Assembly: GCA_013399895.1 (NCBI GenBank) | Contig: VXBA01005459.1 | Span: 5,679 to 69,678 of the forward strand | Origin: Serilophus lunatus | Taxonomy: Eukaryota; Chordata; Aves; Passeriformes; Eurylaimidae | Direction of reading: 5' to 3' | DNA: 64,000 bases | Shown here: piece after piece, positions 11,714 through 23,600 of the stretch | Layout: each line of letters starts with the position of its first letter | How positions within the stretch are numbered: the stretch's first letter is position 1 | Notes under the pieces: generated by a model | The model's input: only the letters and a program-made list of their open reading frames with translations | What the model was told of the DNA's origin: nothing | Database searches by the model: none | Program-made: the position numbers and the translations under genes

Positions 11714-12515
11714 CGTATAAAGTTAAACAAAGATAAATGTCGGATTCTACACCTGGGATGGAGGAACTCTGGATGTTTGTACAGACTGGAGAACGAGATA
11801 CTGGAGAGCAGCACTGTGGAAAGTGACCTGGCAGTCCTGGTCGATGGCAAGTTGAATATGAGTCAGCAGTGCCCTGGCAGCCAGGAGGGCCAACCGTGTC
11901 CTGGGGGACATCAGACAAAACATTGCCAGCTAGTAGAGGGAGGGGATTGTCCTGCTCTGCTCTGGTGTGGCCTCACCTGGAATATTGTGTGCAGTTTTGG
12001 GCACCACAATATAAGAAAGACATTAAGCTCTTATAGAGTGTCCAAAGGAGGGCAATGGAGATGGTGAAGGGCCTTGAGGGGAAGCTGTGTGAAGAAGGGT
12101 TGAAGGTCACTTGGATTGTTGAGCCTGGAGGAGATTGAGGGGAGACCTCATTGGAGTCTACAGCTCCCTCATGAGGAGAAGCATAGAGGCAGGCACTGAG
12201 CTTTTCTTTCTAGTGACCAGTGACAGGACCCGAGGGAATGGCCTGAAGTTGTGTCAGTGGAGGTTTAGGTTGGATATGAGGAAAAGGTTCTTCACCCAGA
12301 GAGTTGTTGGGCACTGGAACAGACTCCCAGACTCCTTAGGGAAGTGGTCACAACACCAGGCCTGACAGACTTCAAGAACTCTCACAAGAAGTGTTTGAAC
12401 AAGACTCTCAGGCACGTGGTGTGATTCTTGGGATGTGCTTTGCAAGGTCAGCAGTTGGACTTCGATGATCCTTGTGGGCTGCTTACAACTCAGGATGTTC
12501 TATGATTTCACATTT
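11714..12515 (+). mobile_element. CR1 LINE fragment, 3' half
   Basis: Plus-oriented CR1 copy of about 800 bp. The broken translation begins in the C-terminal part of the reverse-transcriptase frame ([33 protein letters not shown], followed by a degenerate TWNIVCSFG). It then runs into the conserved 3' untranslated part (GGTTTAGGTTGGATATGAGG, CACTGGAACAGACTCCC, GACTTCGATGATCCTTGTGGG) and ends near a degenerate ATTCTATG. It is 5'-truncated and full of frameshifts. Confidence 0.85.
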
Positions 12516-12659
12516 CTATTACTTGCACATAGTTATATAGATATATATATACAGATTTAAAAGAGAAACTTTCTATTTAGTCTGCTGCCCAGAAATGCTC
12601 CCTATTTTCATCATTCATCTTAAAGATTTTGTTTCTTTTGGGCAGGGAGCATCCGGAAA

Positions 12660-12950
12660 GTCTCCTGCCATCTGTTAACCACACCTCCTCCCTGACCAAA
12701 CCCCGGACACACTGGAAGCAGGCTCCAAAAGCTCTCTTTGAGCTCCCTCTGCTGCCGACCGTCCTATAGAAAGTCTCTCCAGGACAGCCCTGGCCTCAGT
12801 AGCAAGAGCAGCACTGTTGTACTGTGGGATGATCAGGGACTGCTTGTCATTTGGCTGTTGATAAAGCGATGAGATAGGTATGAAGCCTCTGGAGAGCACA
12901 GGGTAAAACGCCACATTCTGGAGGCTCCGGTTTTGCAAAAACCTAAGTGC
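12660..12950 (-). other. unassigned open frame between two CR1 copies
   Basis: The minus strand carries an open frame of 87 codons (12938-12675) with protein-like composition (for example SLYQQPNDKQSLIIPQYNS), preceded by a possible acceptor (CACTTAG|GTTTTTGC near 12945). I do not recognise the family. It sits between two oppositely oriented CR1 fragments, so it could be a remnant of a mobile element or retrocopy, a terminal exon of an unknown gene, or chance. No start or partner exon could be fixed. Confidence 0.2.
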
Positions 12951-13249
12951 TGGATTCCACGTGAAAACCCCAAGTGCTCAGTGTGATGCATCTGCCCTGG
13001 ATGGCAGCAAGCACTGCTGCAGGCTGTGGGGGCCTGGCTGGTCTGCAGCCTCCACCCGACCCATGCCAGCCCTGCCCTGAGCTCAGCCCCCCAGAGCTGC
13101 CACGCCATGGGAAACTCATTAAGACGCATCAAAATACAACAGCAGCAAAGTTTAAGAAACCTGAGTGGCCAGGACTCAGAAGCAGAAGGCTGGACTTGCT
13201 GGGGCAGACTGGCTGAGGTCTGGTGGGCAGGGGACAGCATAACCTCACA

Positions 13250-13947
13250 CAGAAGCACACAGAATCAATTAGGCTGGAAAAACCCTCTGAGATCATTGTG
13301 TCCAACTTATGACCAAACACCACCATGTCAACTAGAGTATGGCACTAAGTGCCATGTCCAGTCTTTCCTTAAACACCTCCAGGGATGGTGACTCCACCAC
13401 CTCCCCGGGCAGCCCATTCCTCTGTCTTATTCGTTCTGTCATGAAATTCCTCCTAATATCCAATCTAACCCTCTCCTGATGCAGTTTAAGACTATGTCTT
13501 CTTGTCCTGCCAGGAGTTAATATGGAAGAAGAGGCCAACCCCCACCTGGCTACCACCTCCTTTCAGCTAGTTGCAGAGAGTGATAAGGTCCTCAGAAGTG
13601 GACACAGTACTCGAGCTGTGGCCTCATCAGTGCCGAGTAGAAGAGGACAATCACTGCTGGTTCTGTTGCCCACATTACTGCTGATACAGGCCAGGATGCC
13701 ATTTGCCTTCTTGGCCACCCCAATGGCTCATATTCAGCCGGCTGTCAGCCAGCACCCCCATGTCCTTTTCTGCAGGGACACTTTCCAGCCACTCTCTCCG
13801 CAGCCTGTAGCGCTACAGGGGGTTGTCGTGACCCAAGCGTCGGATCCGGCACTTGGTCTTGTTGAACCTCACACCGTCTACCTCGGCCCATCGATCCAGC
13901 CTGGCCAGACCCCCCTGCAGAGCCTTCCCGCCCTCCAGCACACCAAC
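13250..13947 (-). mobile_element. CR1 LINE fragment, 3' part, antisense, cut by assembly gap
   Basis: Minus-oriented CR1. Read on the minus strand it ends with TGATTCTGTGTGCTTCTGTG at the left and contains the conserved AGGAATTTCATGACAGAAC-type 3' segment. Further right it passes into the conserved segment that reads GGTTCTGTTGCCCACATTAC and CAGGCCAGGATGCCATTTGC on the plus strand. The 5' side runs straight into the N gap at 13948, so its true length is unknown. Confidence 0.85.
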
Positions 13948-14071
13948 NNNNNNNNNNNNNNNNNNNNNNNNNNNNNNNNNNNNNNNNNNNNNNNNNNNNN
14001 NNNNNNNNNNNNNNNNNNNNNNNNNNNNNNNNNNNNNNNNNNNNNNNNNNNNNNNNNNNNNNNNNNNNNNN
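13948..14071. other. assembly gap (124 N)
   Basis: A run of N between a CR1 fragment and the GC-rich 5' end of the voltage-sensing phosphatase gene. The promoter and part of the first exon of that gene may be missing here. Confidence 0.95.
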
Positions 14072-14350
14072 CGGGCGGGAGGAAGGGAGGGCGGGCCGGG
14101 GGCCAGCGGGACAGCCCTCAGGAAGCTCAGCGCAACTTTCCGTCGGGTCCGCGGGGCACCGGGGGCGGGTGGCCGGGCTCGACTTTGAGCCCGGCGGCAG
14201 CGCTGAGGTGAGGTGGGGTCGGTGCGGGGAGAGAGCTCCGCAGGGACCTGTGTGAGCTCCTGGAGCCGCTCCCCGGCGTTCAGCCCGCAGGCTGGAGCAG
14301 CCCGGGCCTGCAGCCCTGACAGCGCTGCCAGCCGGGGCCCCTCTGGGTTC
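14072..14350 (+). promoter_or_regulatory. TPTE2: CpG-rich promoter island and probable 5' UTR exon of TPTE2
   Basis: Very GC-rich and CpG-rich sequence immediately right of the gap and upstream of the first coding exon of the phosphatase gene. A good plus-strand donor (CGCTGAG|GTGAGG, exon end 14207) would make the segment before it a non-coding first exon joined to the exon at 14616. The transcription start is not visible and may lie in the gap. Confidence 0.55.
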
Positions 14351-14615
14351 CATAGCTTGAAGCAGGGGGGAAATGCTTAGTGGTGCGGGTAAAGATGCTG
14401 TTAGCACTGTGGTATGTTTGGTATAGTCAAGAAACCCTCATCACAGTGCTGAGTGCGCTGACTCACTGGTGCTGTTGTCGAAGCTTGAGCTTTGTCAACT
14501 GTAGGGGGAAAATAGTTGAAAACGAAGCTGAAACTTGGCTGCTGGTCATGGCAGTGTGAGGCTACCATGGGATGCTGGAATTCACTGCTTCTTGTACTTG
14601 TCTCCCTTTAACTAG

Positions 14616-14655
14616 GTGCGCTTCTGTCAAGACCAACAGGGCAACAACAGGCGAA
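14616..14655 (+). other. TPTE2: 5' leader portion of first coding exon of TPTE2
   Basis: The acceptor TTTAACTAG precedes 40 bases of leader before the ATG at 14656, so the start codon is in the second or a later exon. The start context GCGAAATGA has a purine at -3. The chosen start gives a short acidic/polar N-terminal tail (exons 1-2, rich in Glu and Asp) before the voltage sensor, as in other vertebrate VSPs. Confidence 0.7.
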
Positions 14656-17600
14656 ATGACAGCTGTGAGGTATGAACAAGGGCCACAGCCGACAGAAGCA
14701 TCCAGGTGAGTGAAATGAACTGTGCCAGTGGGGGGGGGGTTGGGATTGAATATCCTATGTGTGGTCCTCTCTCTCTGGTTTCTCAGCTTTTCAATATAAC
14801 AAAGGGGATAATGATGGAGTGTTTGGAATGTATGGTCTCTTGACCTCCTACCTTGCTAATGCTGTTGTCTGACAGGAGGGATATCTTTTAGAGACATATG
14901 CTGTTGCGATTGACTTCTTGCAAGTAGTTACTAAGTGACTAATGAGTACAGAATATCCACTCCTGGTATAATGAGCTCATGGCAGTAAAGTCTCTCTTGT
15001 AGCATCCAGGCTGTCAAGAGACTTTTGTAGAGCAAGGTGCTCTTGCTCTGCTCTCTTTAAAAGCCTCAAATCTGAAGTTGCCTTTACCTGTAAGCAGTCA
15101 GAAAAGATTATGCTCTGTAGAGAGAGTGAGTGTATGTATGAAGGAAGTAATTTCTTCTGTGTCCTTCTTTTCTTCTTTTTCACCCCAGTAGTCAAAGACT
15201 AACTGTAGTAGCTTGTGGCAGAGAACTTGTTTTGCCTTGAACAACAAGTAGATGTAGAATGGTCAGCAAAACAAACTCCCTCTGAGGAAAGCGTTATCTA
15301 GAACTGAATTTTTGTGTGAGAGCACAATGGAAACAGTGTGCTCAGACTTGGCTTCCATTTTATCTTTATGTGAAAGATTGTCTTCCTAACTCAAAACACT
15401 TCTGTTTCTCATTCTTGTTGTGGCTTTTTTTTAATCACAGTACAGGATAAGAAGGTGGCATTTCATGTGTCTACAAATATAAGCAAGTGACCTGCAGCAA
15501 AATTGCTGTAGCAGCAGTAGTAGCATGCTTTAATAAGTGAAGCATTTTTGCTGTTTAGTAAATGTAAACACCGAAGTGAACATTCTCTAAGAATAGCTGG
15601 GAAGCAAACCTGAATGGCTATATATCACTAGAGCTTTGCTTCAGCTCTAGAAACAAAAAATGAGGATACTGAAGCTGGAAAATAAGGCTTAAATACTAAA
15701 ATTGTTGTGATGGAATTATTCCTTTATTGGCCTGATACAGGGTGCAGGTGGTGAAACATCAGTGCTGGTTGCTGAAATTGTAGAATCATCATTTAATTTC
15801 TTGCTTGAAAGGTGGTTAGCCCAGACTGCAGAAGCTGTGGAGGATGAAGAATACTTGAATTCTCTGAGTTATTTCACTAATGCTTCAAACATGCTAGGTT
15901 GCCTCAGAACAGCATGGAAACATCAATATTGAATGTGTGTGTAGCTGTTCCTGCCCAAGAAGCAGTGATGCCAGAGGCAGAGCCTTAGGAAACATTGTGA
16001 CTGCCCTATTATGCAGCACAGTATTTCTGTGGAGAGGGCTGAAGTAAAAACTCCTGGATTTGGATGTTGCAACTTTTCTCTGAAGTTGCCATGTGGCCTT
16101 CAAAAAATAAAAACTTGAGCTAAAGAGACCCTTTTAAGGAAGTTATGGCAAGCAGCCACTGCTCCAAAAAACTGCTGCTCTAGCACTAGCTCAGCTGCTA
16201 CTCTGGTCTTCCAGTTTCCGGTCTGGTATCCTGCTCTGCACAAAAACATCTCTGTGCTATAGCTTTCTCCTGGTGAAAACATCCATTCTTTGAACAGGAC
16301 GTTTACCGTAACAGCATTAATGTCACTTGGGCTCTCTGAAGCCATTTTACATATGTGTGTTTCCAGCACTTCTAGAGCCTGGACTGCTAAGTCCGTAGTG
16401 GGCTATTGGATGCCCTGTCCCAAAGCTCTTTATCCTACTGCTGAACACATCTGTCTCTTTTGGTGAGGGGAAAAAGGGAAACTGTTGAGATGGGTTGCTG
16501 ATGGGAAATGGATCAGTGCTAGCCAGCGGGTTCTGCTGTGCCAACATAGGGAAAGACTTTCTTTCCCTAGTAATAGACTCGTGTTCTGGCTTAGGCTGCT
16601 ACTCCCAGCTCACCTGGCAGTTAATTCTTTTCTCTGGAACAACAAAGGGGTAGCAATGTGTAGAGCTGACATCTGTATCAGCGTGTGACTTGTATTATTC
16701 CTTGCCAGCTCTCCAGCAGCAGAGGAGCCCACAGTAAAGATTGATGATGGTCGTGATGAGGATAATGAACCAGACAGCTGTTCCAAGTAAGCCAATGATA
16801 TACCAATTCCTTGCTTAACCCCAAAAGTAGAATCTGCTGAGCCAAAATAAAAAGGCAAATGGCTTGCTGAAGTAAAGACAAACCCAATAAAATGCTTGAT
16901 ATTGACATCTGTTCTAGTACAGAGTTAAAAGAAGTAAGCTGAGGATGCTTCTTTATGCCTCTGGAGATGAAAGCCCAACCCAAGTCCATTATGTTACAGA
17001 GAATGAGTAGTCCGAATTGCATTGATTAAATTTTCCTGAGGGAATGAGCTTGTGAGAGCACAGAAGAACAAGTGCTGGTGAGAAAATGAGGTGAATGCTT
17101 ATTGTTTACTCCTCATACTCACTGTGGCCCTCATCAAGACTAAATTGGCTGAGAGCACAGAAGAACAAGTGCTGGTGAGAAAATGAGGTGAATGCTTATT
17201 GTTTACTCCTCATACTCACTGTGGCCCTCATCAAGACTAAATTGGCTGAGAGCACAGAAGAACAAGTGCTGGTGAGAAAATGAGGTGAATGCTTATTGTT
17301 TACTCCTCATACTCACTGTGGCCCTCATCAAGACTAAATTGGCTGAACTTGATAGTAGTTAACTCTGTTCTTGAAGGAGTTGTTTTCTAACAGTGTTTAG
17401 CTCATGTCACTGCTATTAACTCCGATAGCAACTTTGTCGGGTCAGTGACAAGTCGATAAACTTCTTTCTCTATTCCCTCAACTCAAGAACAGTAAGACTA
17501 AACCTCTTAGTTACTCTGTAACAACCTGTTTTTCTAGATTTTAGAATTTGGCACTTTCAAATGTATTTCATAAAAGCTATAAGCTGAGTATGAAGTAAAT

Positions 17601-20600
17601 GCACCATGTTTTCTTCAACTGACTTAAGATGTTGGCAGGCCAAATTGGAGTGCTATGTGTCTATATTTCAGTTGTATGTGTATATATTTCAGTCTATAGC
17701 ATACCTAGTAGAGGTAGTTGTCCATAGATTGTGTAAGCTCAACTCTTAGTTCAGACACATTCTGAGTTGACTCGAAGAAGACACAGACCAACAAACAGTG
17801 TAATTATTGCAGTGTTTCCTTAGATATTTGACATTGGCAAATGCAAGGAAAACCCTTTATATGCCAAGATGCCTTCAGGACAAGATATAACATCCTTGAT
17901 TTCTGTAAGAAAAGTGGGTACTACAACCCATGTATCTCCTTCCTGCTTAAGGATGCAGATGTTTGCTGGTTAGGCCTTGTACCTTAGCTTAAAATAAGAA
18001 CCTAATAATAAAAAGTCTGGGCTAATTCAGTAACCCCAGCAAGATGCTGCTTTGGGGCTTCAAAGGTATCTGGCCATTTCTTAAACTGAGTTATTGAGGT
18101 GTGCCAAGTGAAATGCAATGCTTAAATTATCCTAGAGGGAACAAATATCTTGGACAGGATCACTGGGCTGCAGTGTGTGTAAATAAGCTGACAAACTTCT
18201 TGTAACAGTGCAAAAGAATCTACCAGTACTTTTTATCAGTGTTAGGACTTAAATCCTACTATTAATGATATACTTAGAAGAGGTGTTTTCTTTTTTAGTA
18301 TCTCAGAAAAGACTTGGTGCTTACAGTAGTTAAGTCATCTTGGGACTACTTAGACTGGCAATCTGTTGTTCATACTTTCAGAACTTGGGGTTTCCAGGTT
18401 CTACACCAAGAACTTCTGCTTTAGTTCTTGTTACAACCTAAAGGGACTTCCAGTAAGTGAGAATGTTACATAAAGGGCTGGGTCTAAACTGGAGGGCTTA
18501 AAGCATATTGAGGAGGCAACAAAATCTACTGTGACTGAAAATGGAAGCTGTGACTCTGCTGGAATTGACAATAACTCTCACAACTGGAAGAATTTGTCTT
18601 CAGAAATTCTTTCCTAAAAGACACTTGGGTTTTTAACCTGAAAGCCAAACTAGTATTTACTAGTCAAGGTAGAAGTTGGATTTGCAGTCTTCTATCCCAA
18701 GAGCAGAGGAGCTATTAACAAGTGCAGCTTTTTCTAGGCCTGGGAAAAAAATGGTCTGATACAGTAAGTTAATATATTGAACAAGATACCTTGAGATGTT
18801 TATCCTTCAATATTCCTCTTGACCAATAGCTGTTAGTTAAGCCCACTTCTTATGGCTTAAGCCAGAGTTCTAATGTCACTGGAACTGTGATACTGACTAA
18901 TGTTACAGTTAAGTACGTGCTGCTGTACTTCCAGGGTCTGTAAACTGATCGACACTTTTTCTAGCAAGTAGTGCAAGTACTGTTTTCAAGTACTCTCTTA
19001 ACCTATATATACTTCATCAATGCATCTGAATAATCTCCTCTTAAAGAAACCACAACTATACAGCATACTAAAACCAAAAGAATGTGAACAGAAGGATGTA
19101 ATAGTGCTTTTATGGTCACTTATCTTGATGTCAATTCTGTTCTTTTGCAGTGTAATTAGGAGAAAAATTTCCCCGTTTGTGATGTCATTTGGATTCAGGT
19201 AAAAGCTCATGCTTGTAATGATATGGGTAAGGTAAAAATAGTCCTAATTTCTGGTTTAAGATCCTGGAAGTTCCTTGAACGACAGTAACTCCAGCCTGCT
19301 TTGTCTGAAAATTAGTGAATGCCCTGTCACCCTCAGAAAGGGTGGCTTGAGAAAAGTACTGGGATTGAAAAATAAGTCTTAAACAGATATGACTACATTC
19401 TCTGGAGAGAGCTGAAGGTCAGAACTGTAAAAGACAGTGACTGGGATAAAACCTCTTTAATGGCTTATTCTAGGCTGGCAGCCTTTGGACAAACAGTTGG
19501 TCAGTTATATGCAGTCTATGTGCTGGAACAAGGTAAGCCATTAAAGACAGGGTTTTTTTAAGGGACTACATTAAATCATGACTGGGAGGGAAACAGTAAG
19601 ATTAAAGACATCACTGATATTTGTGTCCCTTAAAGTGTTCAGGTTTGCACTGCTTCTGGGTAGCTGCAGAATTGTAAGTTAATAACTGCAGCTGGGTTTG
19701 AGATAAATGTATGATTCCACATGGATAAATGCTCACTGTGCAGATCACTTAATGCAATTGGTATCCTTCAGCTGCTAATTAAACAGACTACAATCTATGT
19801 AAGAGGACATGCTCTTACTGTAACAGCTTAACAAAAACCTGGGCTTGTGCTCTTCAGTTGATAAATGTCAGCAATTTATCCCTGCCTCTAAGGTTGACTT
19901 GTATTTTTCTCTTTGCAGAGTATTTGGAGTTGTACTTATCATTGTGGACATTATAGTTGTGATTGTGGATCTGGCTATCAGTGAGAAAAAGAAGGGCATT
20001 AGAGAAATTCTTGAAGGTGTTTCCCTGGCAATAGCACTCTTCTTTCTCATCGATGTTCTTCTGAGAGTGTTTGTTGAAGGGTAAGACATGGTCAAAAATT
20101 AAGTCAGGCTAGGAAGGAAGCAAAACTTCAAGCTTAAACTATGAATGTGGAAGCCCTGTAGGCTAATTTTCTGATCACAGGCAATACCCACATCTTTTAT
20201 TGGTATTGGCTGTTACCCTTCTATAGCATAATCTGTAAGTGTTTTCTGTATGAGTGAGTGCTTCAGGTGTAAGTTTACTTCTAGTGAGACTGCAGTACTT
20301 GATGTTAAGAACTAATTCAGGACAGCTTGTCTGGTAGTAGCTCTGCATAGATGGTTCTTTTCCTGAAGAAGTCTTTGCTACCTAGATGAGCATCTGTCTA
20401 AAACTCTCCTTGGTTTCAGCTTCAAGAACTACTTCCAGTCCAAACTGAATATTTTGGATGCATTCATAGTGGTGGGCACTCTGTTAATTAATATGACATA
20501 CTCCTTCTCAGACCTTGCTGCAGCAGATCAGATACCAAGGTAAGAATAGTAAGGCAGCTGGTAAGTGTAAGTTCTCTTTTTGATAGTCTTCTAAGAATTT

Positions 20601-23600
20601 TCTTGGGCACCTCTAAACTAGATATGTGCATACTAGATCACAAATATGACTGATAGTGTTTTGTGGTACTAAGGAAGGATAACACATGTAACTTTGGCCC
20701 ACAGTTATACTGTAGACTCACCCTGTCTCATAGTTAGAGGTGATCTGAATGTATCAGTTAGGGTAACTAAAAGTGAGCAGTGAAGCCCTCAAATGCTCTG
20801 ACTTGAGCAATTTTTGGGGAAAGGTGTTCAGTGGCCCTGATAGAGAGGAGGATCTGAAGGTTAGAAAGAAGAGTCAGATTATAGTAGGAAATGGAACAGA
20901 CAACTGAGGGGAGATCTCCTTCTAATGAGTCTTGAAATATGAGTTGTCAAACTGTCTTTTCCTTCACTTTGCTTTCTTAAAGGCCTCATGGTAATATATG
21001 TAGGATTTTTCAGCCATACCCTGGGGAGAAAACATGCTGTTTATGTGTAAAAGCTAATTCAAGTCCTATTTCCTTCTGATTTCTACGTAGCTTGATCAGA
21101 TAAGCTGGGAGAGGAACCCATTCCTGATGGAGACAGAACTACAGCTTTAAGATTAGTTTGTCTGCACTAAATTTGATTTAGTGAAACTTGCTTGCATCAG
21201 CCAGGGAAAGAAATTGAGCTCTCTTAAAGATGAAATCACACCCCCCAAATTCAGCTGACTAATTAGCATAAGGGGGGAACATTATTCAGGAAGAAATCCT
21301 GAACTCAACTCAAAGTTCAGTTTTTGAAGAATCCAGTGTTGGACTTTAAACATCTGTAAGTTGTCTCTTCAAATGCTGGCTAAACTCATGTTTCAATGTA
21401 AAGCTGTCAAAGGAATAATGTTTGCAGCCTCACTCATAGAAGGCTGTTTCCTTCTAATTTGTTTTAAACATTCATCTGAGGTTTTAATGATGAATTTCCA
21501 TTTTTTTTCACTATGTTTTTCTAAGGCAGCTTAAATATTGTGGCAGCATCCAGTTAAAGGCAAGAGAAAATACTGTGACAGTGTAAACTGCACTGCTATC
21601 TTGGTTAGGCTATGCTAGTAGTAGGCCTGATCCTGTGTTGACCCATCCAGTTGTAGAATGATACATGCAACTTGCTTGTTTTCTGACTTGCTGAAGCTGA
21701 TGGGACTTTAGAATAGGTTTTTGGCTCACGTAAAAAGGAGTTCACAATGATGCTCTCAGAAGACACTCAGCTGGGGCCTACCATCTCACCCATTCAATTC
21801 CTGAGGCCCTCTGAAAGGCTTCTGTTTTTAAAAGCTCTTAAGACCTGTTCTGACCATAATACTACTATCTGACACTGGATGATACTTCAGATTTGACCAA
21901 ACGCCAAACCTTGAGATGAGATGCTTTTCCCACCTAACACTGAAGTAATGTCCACGTAATCCAACAATATATCCCAGTAGCCTACCTGGGACTTAAAACT
22001 TTTATTTCCTCTTAGCTCTTCCTCAAGAATCAAACAGAAGTCTTAAAGCATCTGATAGATCTCAGAATAATTAATTAGAATTTGACAGCTTTTATATGGA
22101 TAAGAGCTTATATGTGACAAGTGAAATTTCAGTGACAGTCCATAGAGGTAACATGCCCTGATGGAGGAGTATGGTTTCTATTTCTAGTCTGGTCTAGCTG
22201 CGTGTGTGTTGGAATGAGTTAACTCTTTCCTTGAAGTCTGATTCTGTAAAAGGACATTGAGGAATGAGAGCTGAGTATCACTCTGGGAGCTAATGCTTAG
22301 CTGTCTGACTTCCTAAAGAGCAGGATGCAAACTCTTTTTATCTTGAAGAGTTGCTTCTCACAGTTGTGGGTCAGGCTGGGGAGAGGAGCTATGGAATTTT
22401 CACCCCTGTGTTGATTCATCTAATTTGCTGCTAGCTCCAAGAAAATTCTGTTTACAACAGAGGAGGGTGATAGGGAGTTAGGAAGCTGCTAAGGACAAAA
22501 CTGAAACTTTCCTCCAGGTGTCCAGGACAAACTTGTCTTGCTGACTTTAAGCTCCACATCAGTGGAGAGTAGAATGTCTTTGACTGGAGGTTTGTCTCCC
22601 TGTTGGTATTCACCAGGATACTTACACATGTGTATCAAAGCCTAAAATGTGTGTTGCTTGAAAGTATTTTCTCATATACTTCCTTAAGGAATGAAATGAG
22701 TATTAGTTTGCCCAAGTCCCTAGGGGTATGGGAAAGCAGCTGCCCCTGTTCATTTGTTTTGGTAGAACCACTCACTGTGTGTCTTGCCTGCTTCAAAGTT
22801 CAACAGCAGTTCAAAGTTCCTCAAACCAAGCCAAGCGCTCAGGTTGCTGAATGATTAAACAAAGGATGTATACCGATCTCAGATTTCTTAATCAAGTCAT
22901 GGTGAACACGACCTGTCTAGCAGCGCTTTTCAGTCATTTTTCTAGCGTCTACACACACTTAAATGTACAGTTGAGAATAAGCTTCAGGGAACGAGAATTT
23001 AGTGATAACATTAATAATGTTAATGGAACATGTTTGCTGGCCAGAGCTGCCTGTGGAAGTCTATTTGAGCAAGTAGAGGATTTCCTAGTTTTGTACTCCC
23101 AGGAATCCCTAACAATAAAACTGTGCATACCCTACAATTCAAGCATAGTATTTGCTCAAAAATCAGCCTGAGAAGTTGTAGTACAATATATGAAACAAAG
23201 CTTTAAACTGTCTCTGAAACAGCTTTTAAATAGCTTTAATCTCTGTCTCTGTTTTGTTGTGTTCGTTGTCTTTCATGGTGAATCTGGCATCTAGAATGGT
23301 TACTTTCCTCCGAGTTCTGAGAATTGTCATCTTGATAAGAATATTTCGCCTGGCTTCACAAAAGAAGCAACTTGAAGTGGTGACCAGGAGAATGGTAAGC
23401 TTGCCTCTTAATACATTGAGGCTAAAAGTAGTAATTTTGTCTTTCTCCAGGCAGCCATCGATGGGAAGTAGCAGGACTGGCCACAGCCAAGTGCTCTACA
23501 ATTGATAGTATTGCCCAAACAGCACATCTGTTTGGTGTCCCTGACAGCGTAGTGGAGCTGTGTCTCCAACTTCAGCATAGCTAATCTTTCCTAACTTTGC

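Noticed and set aside
13522..14211. Long open frames on both strands across the N gap
   Set aside because: They are translations of an antisense CR1 joined through N bases to a CpG island; no real coding content.
16678..17022. 114-codon minus-strand open frame
   Set aside because: It overlaps coding exon 16709-16786 of the phosphatase gene on the other strand and runs into intron; a shadow frame.
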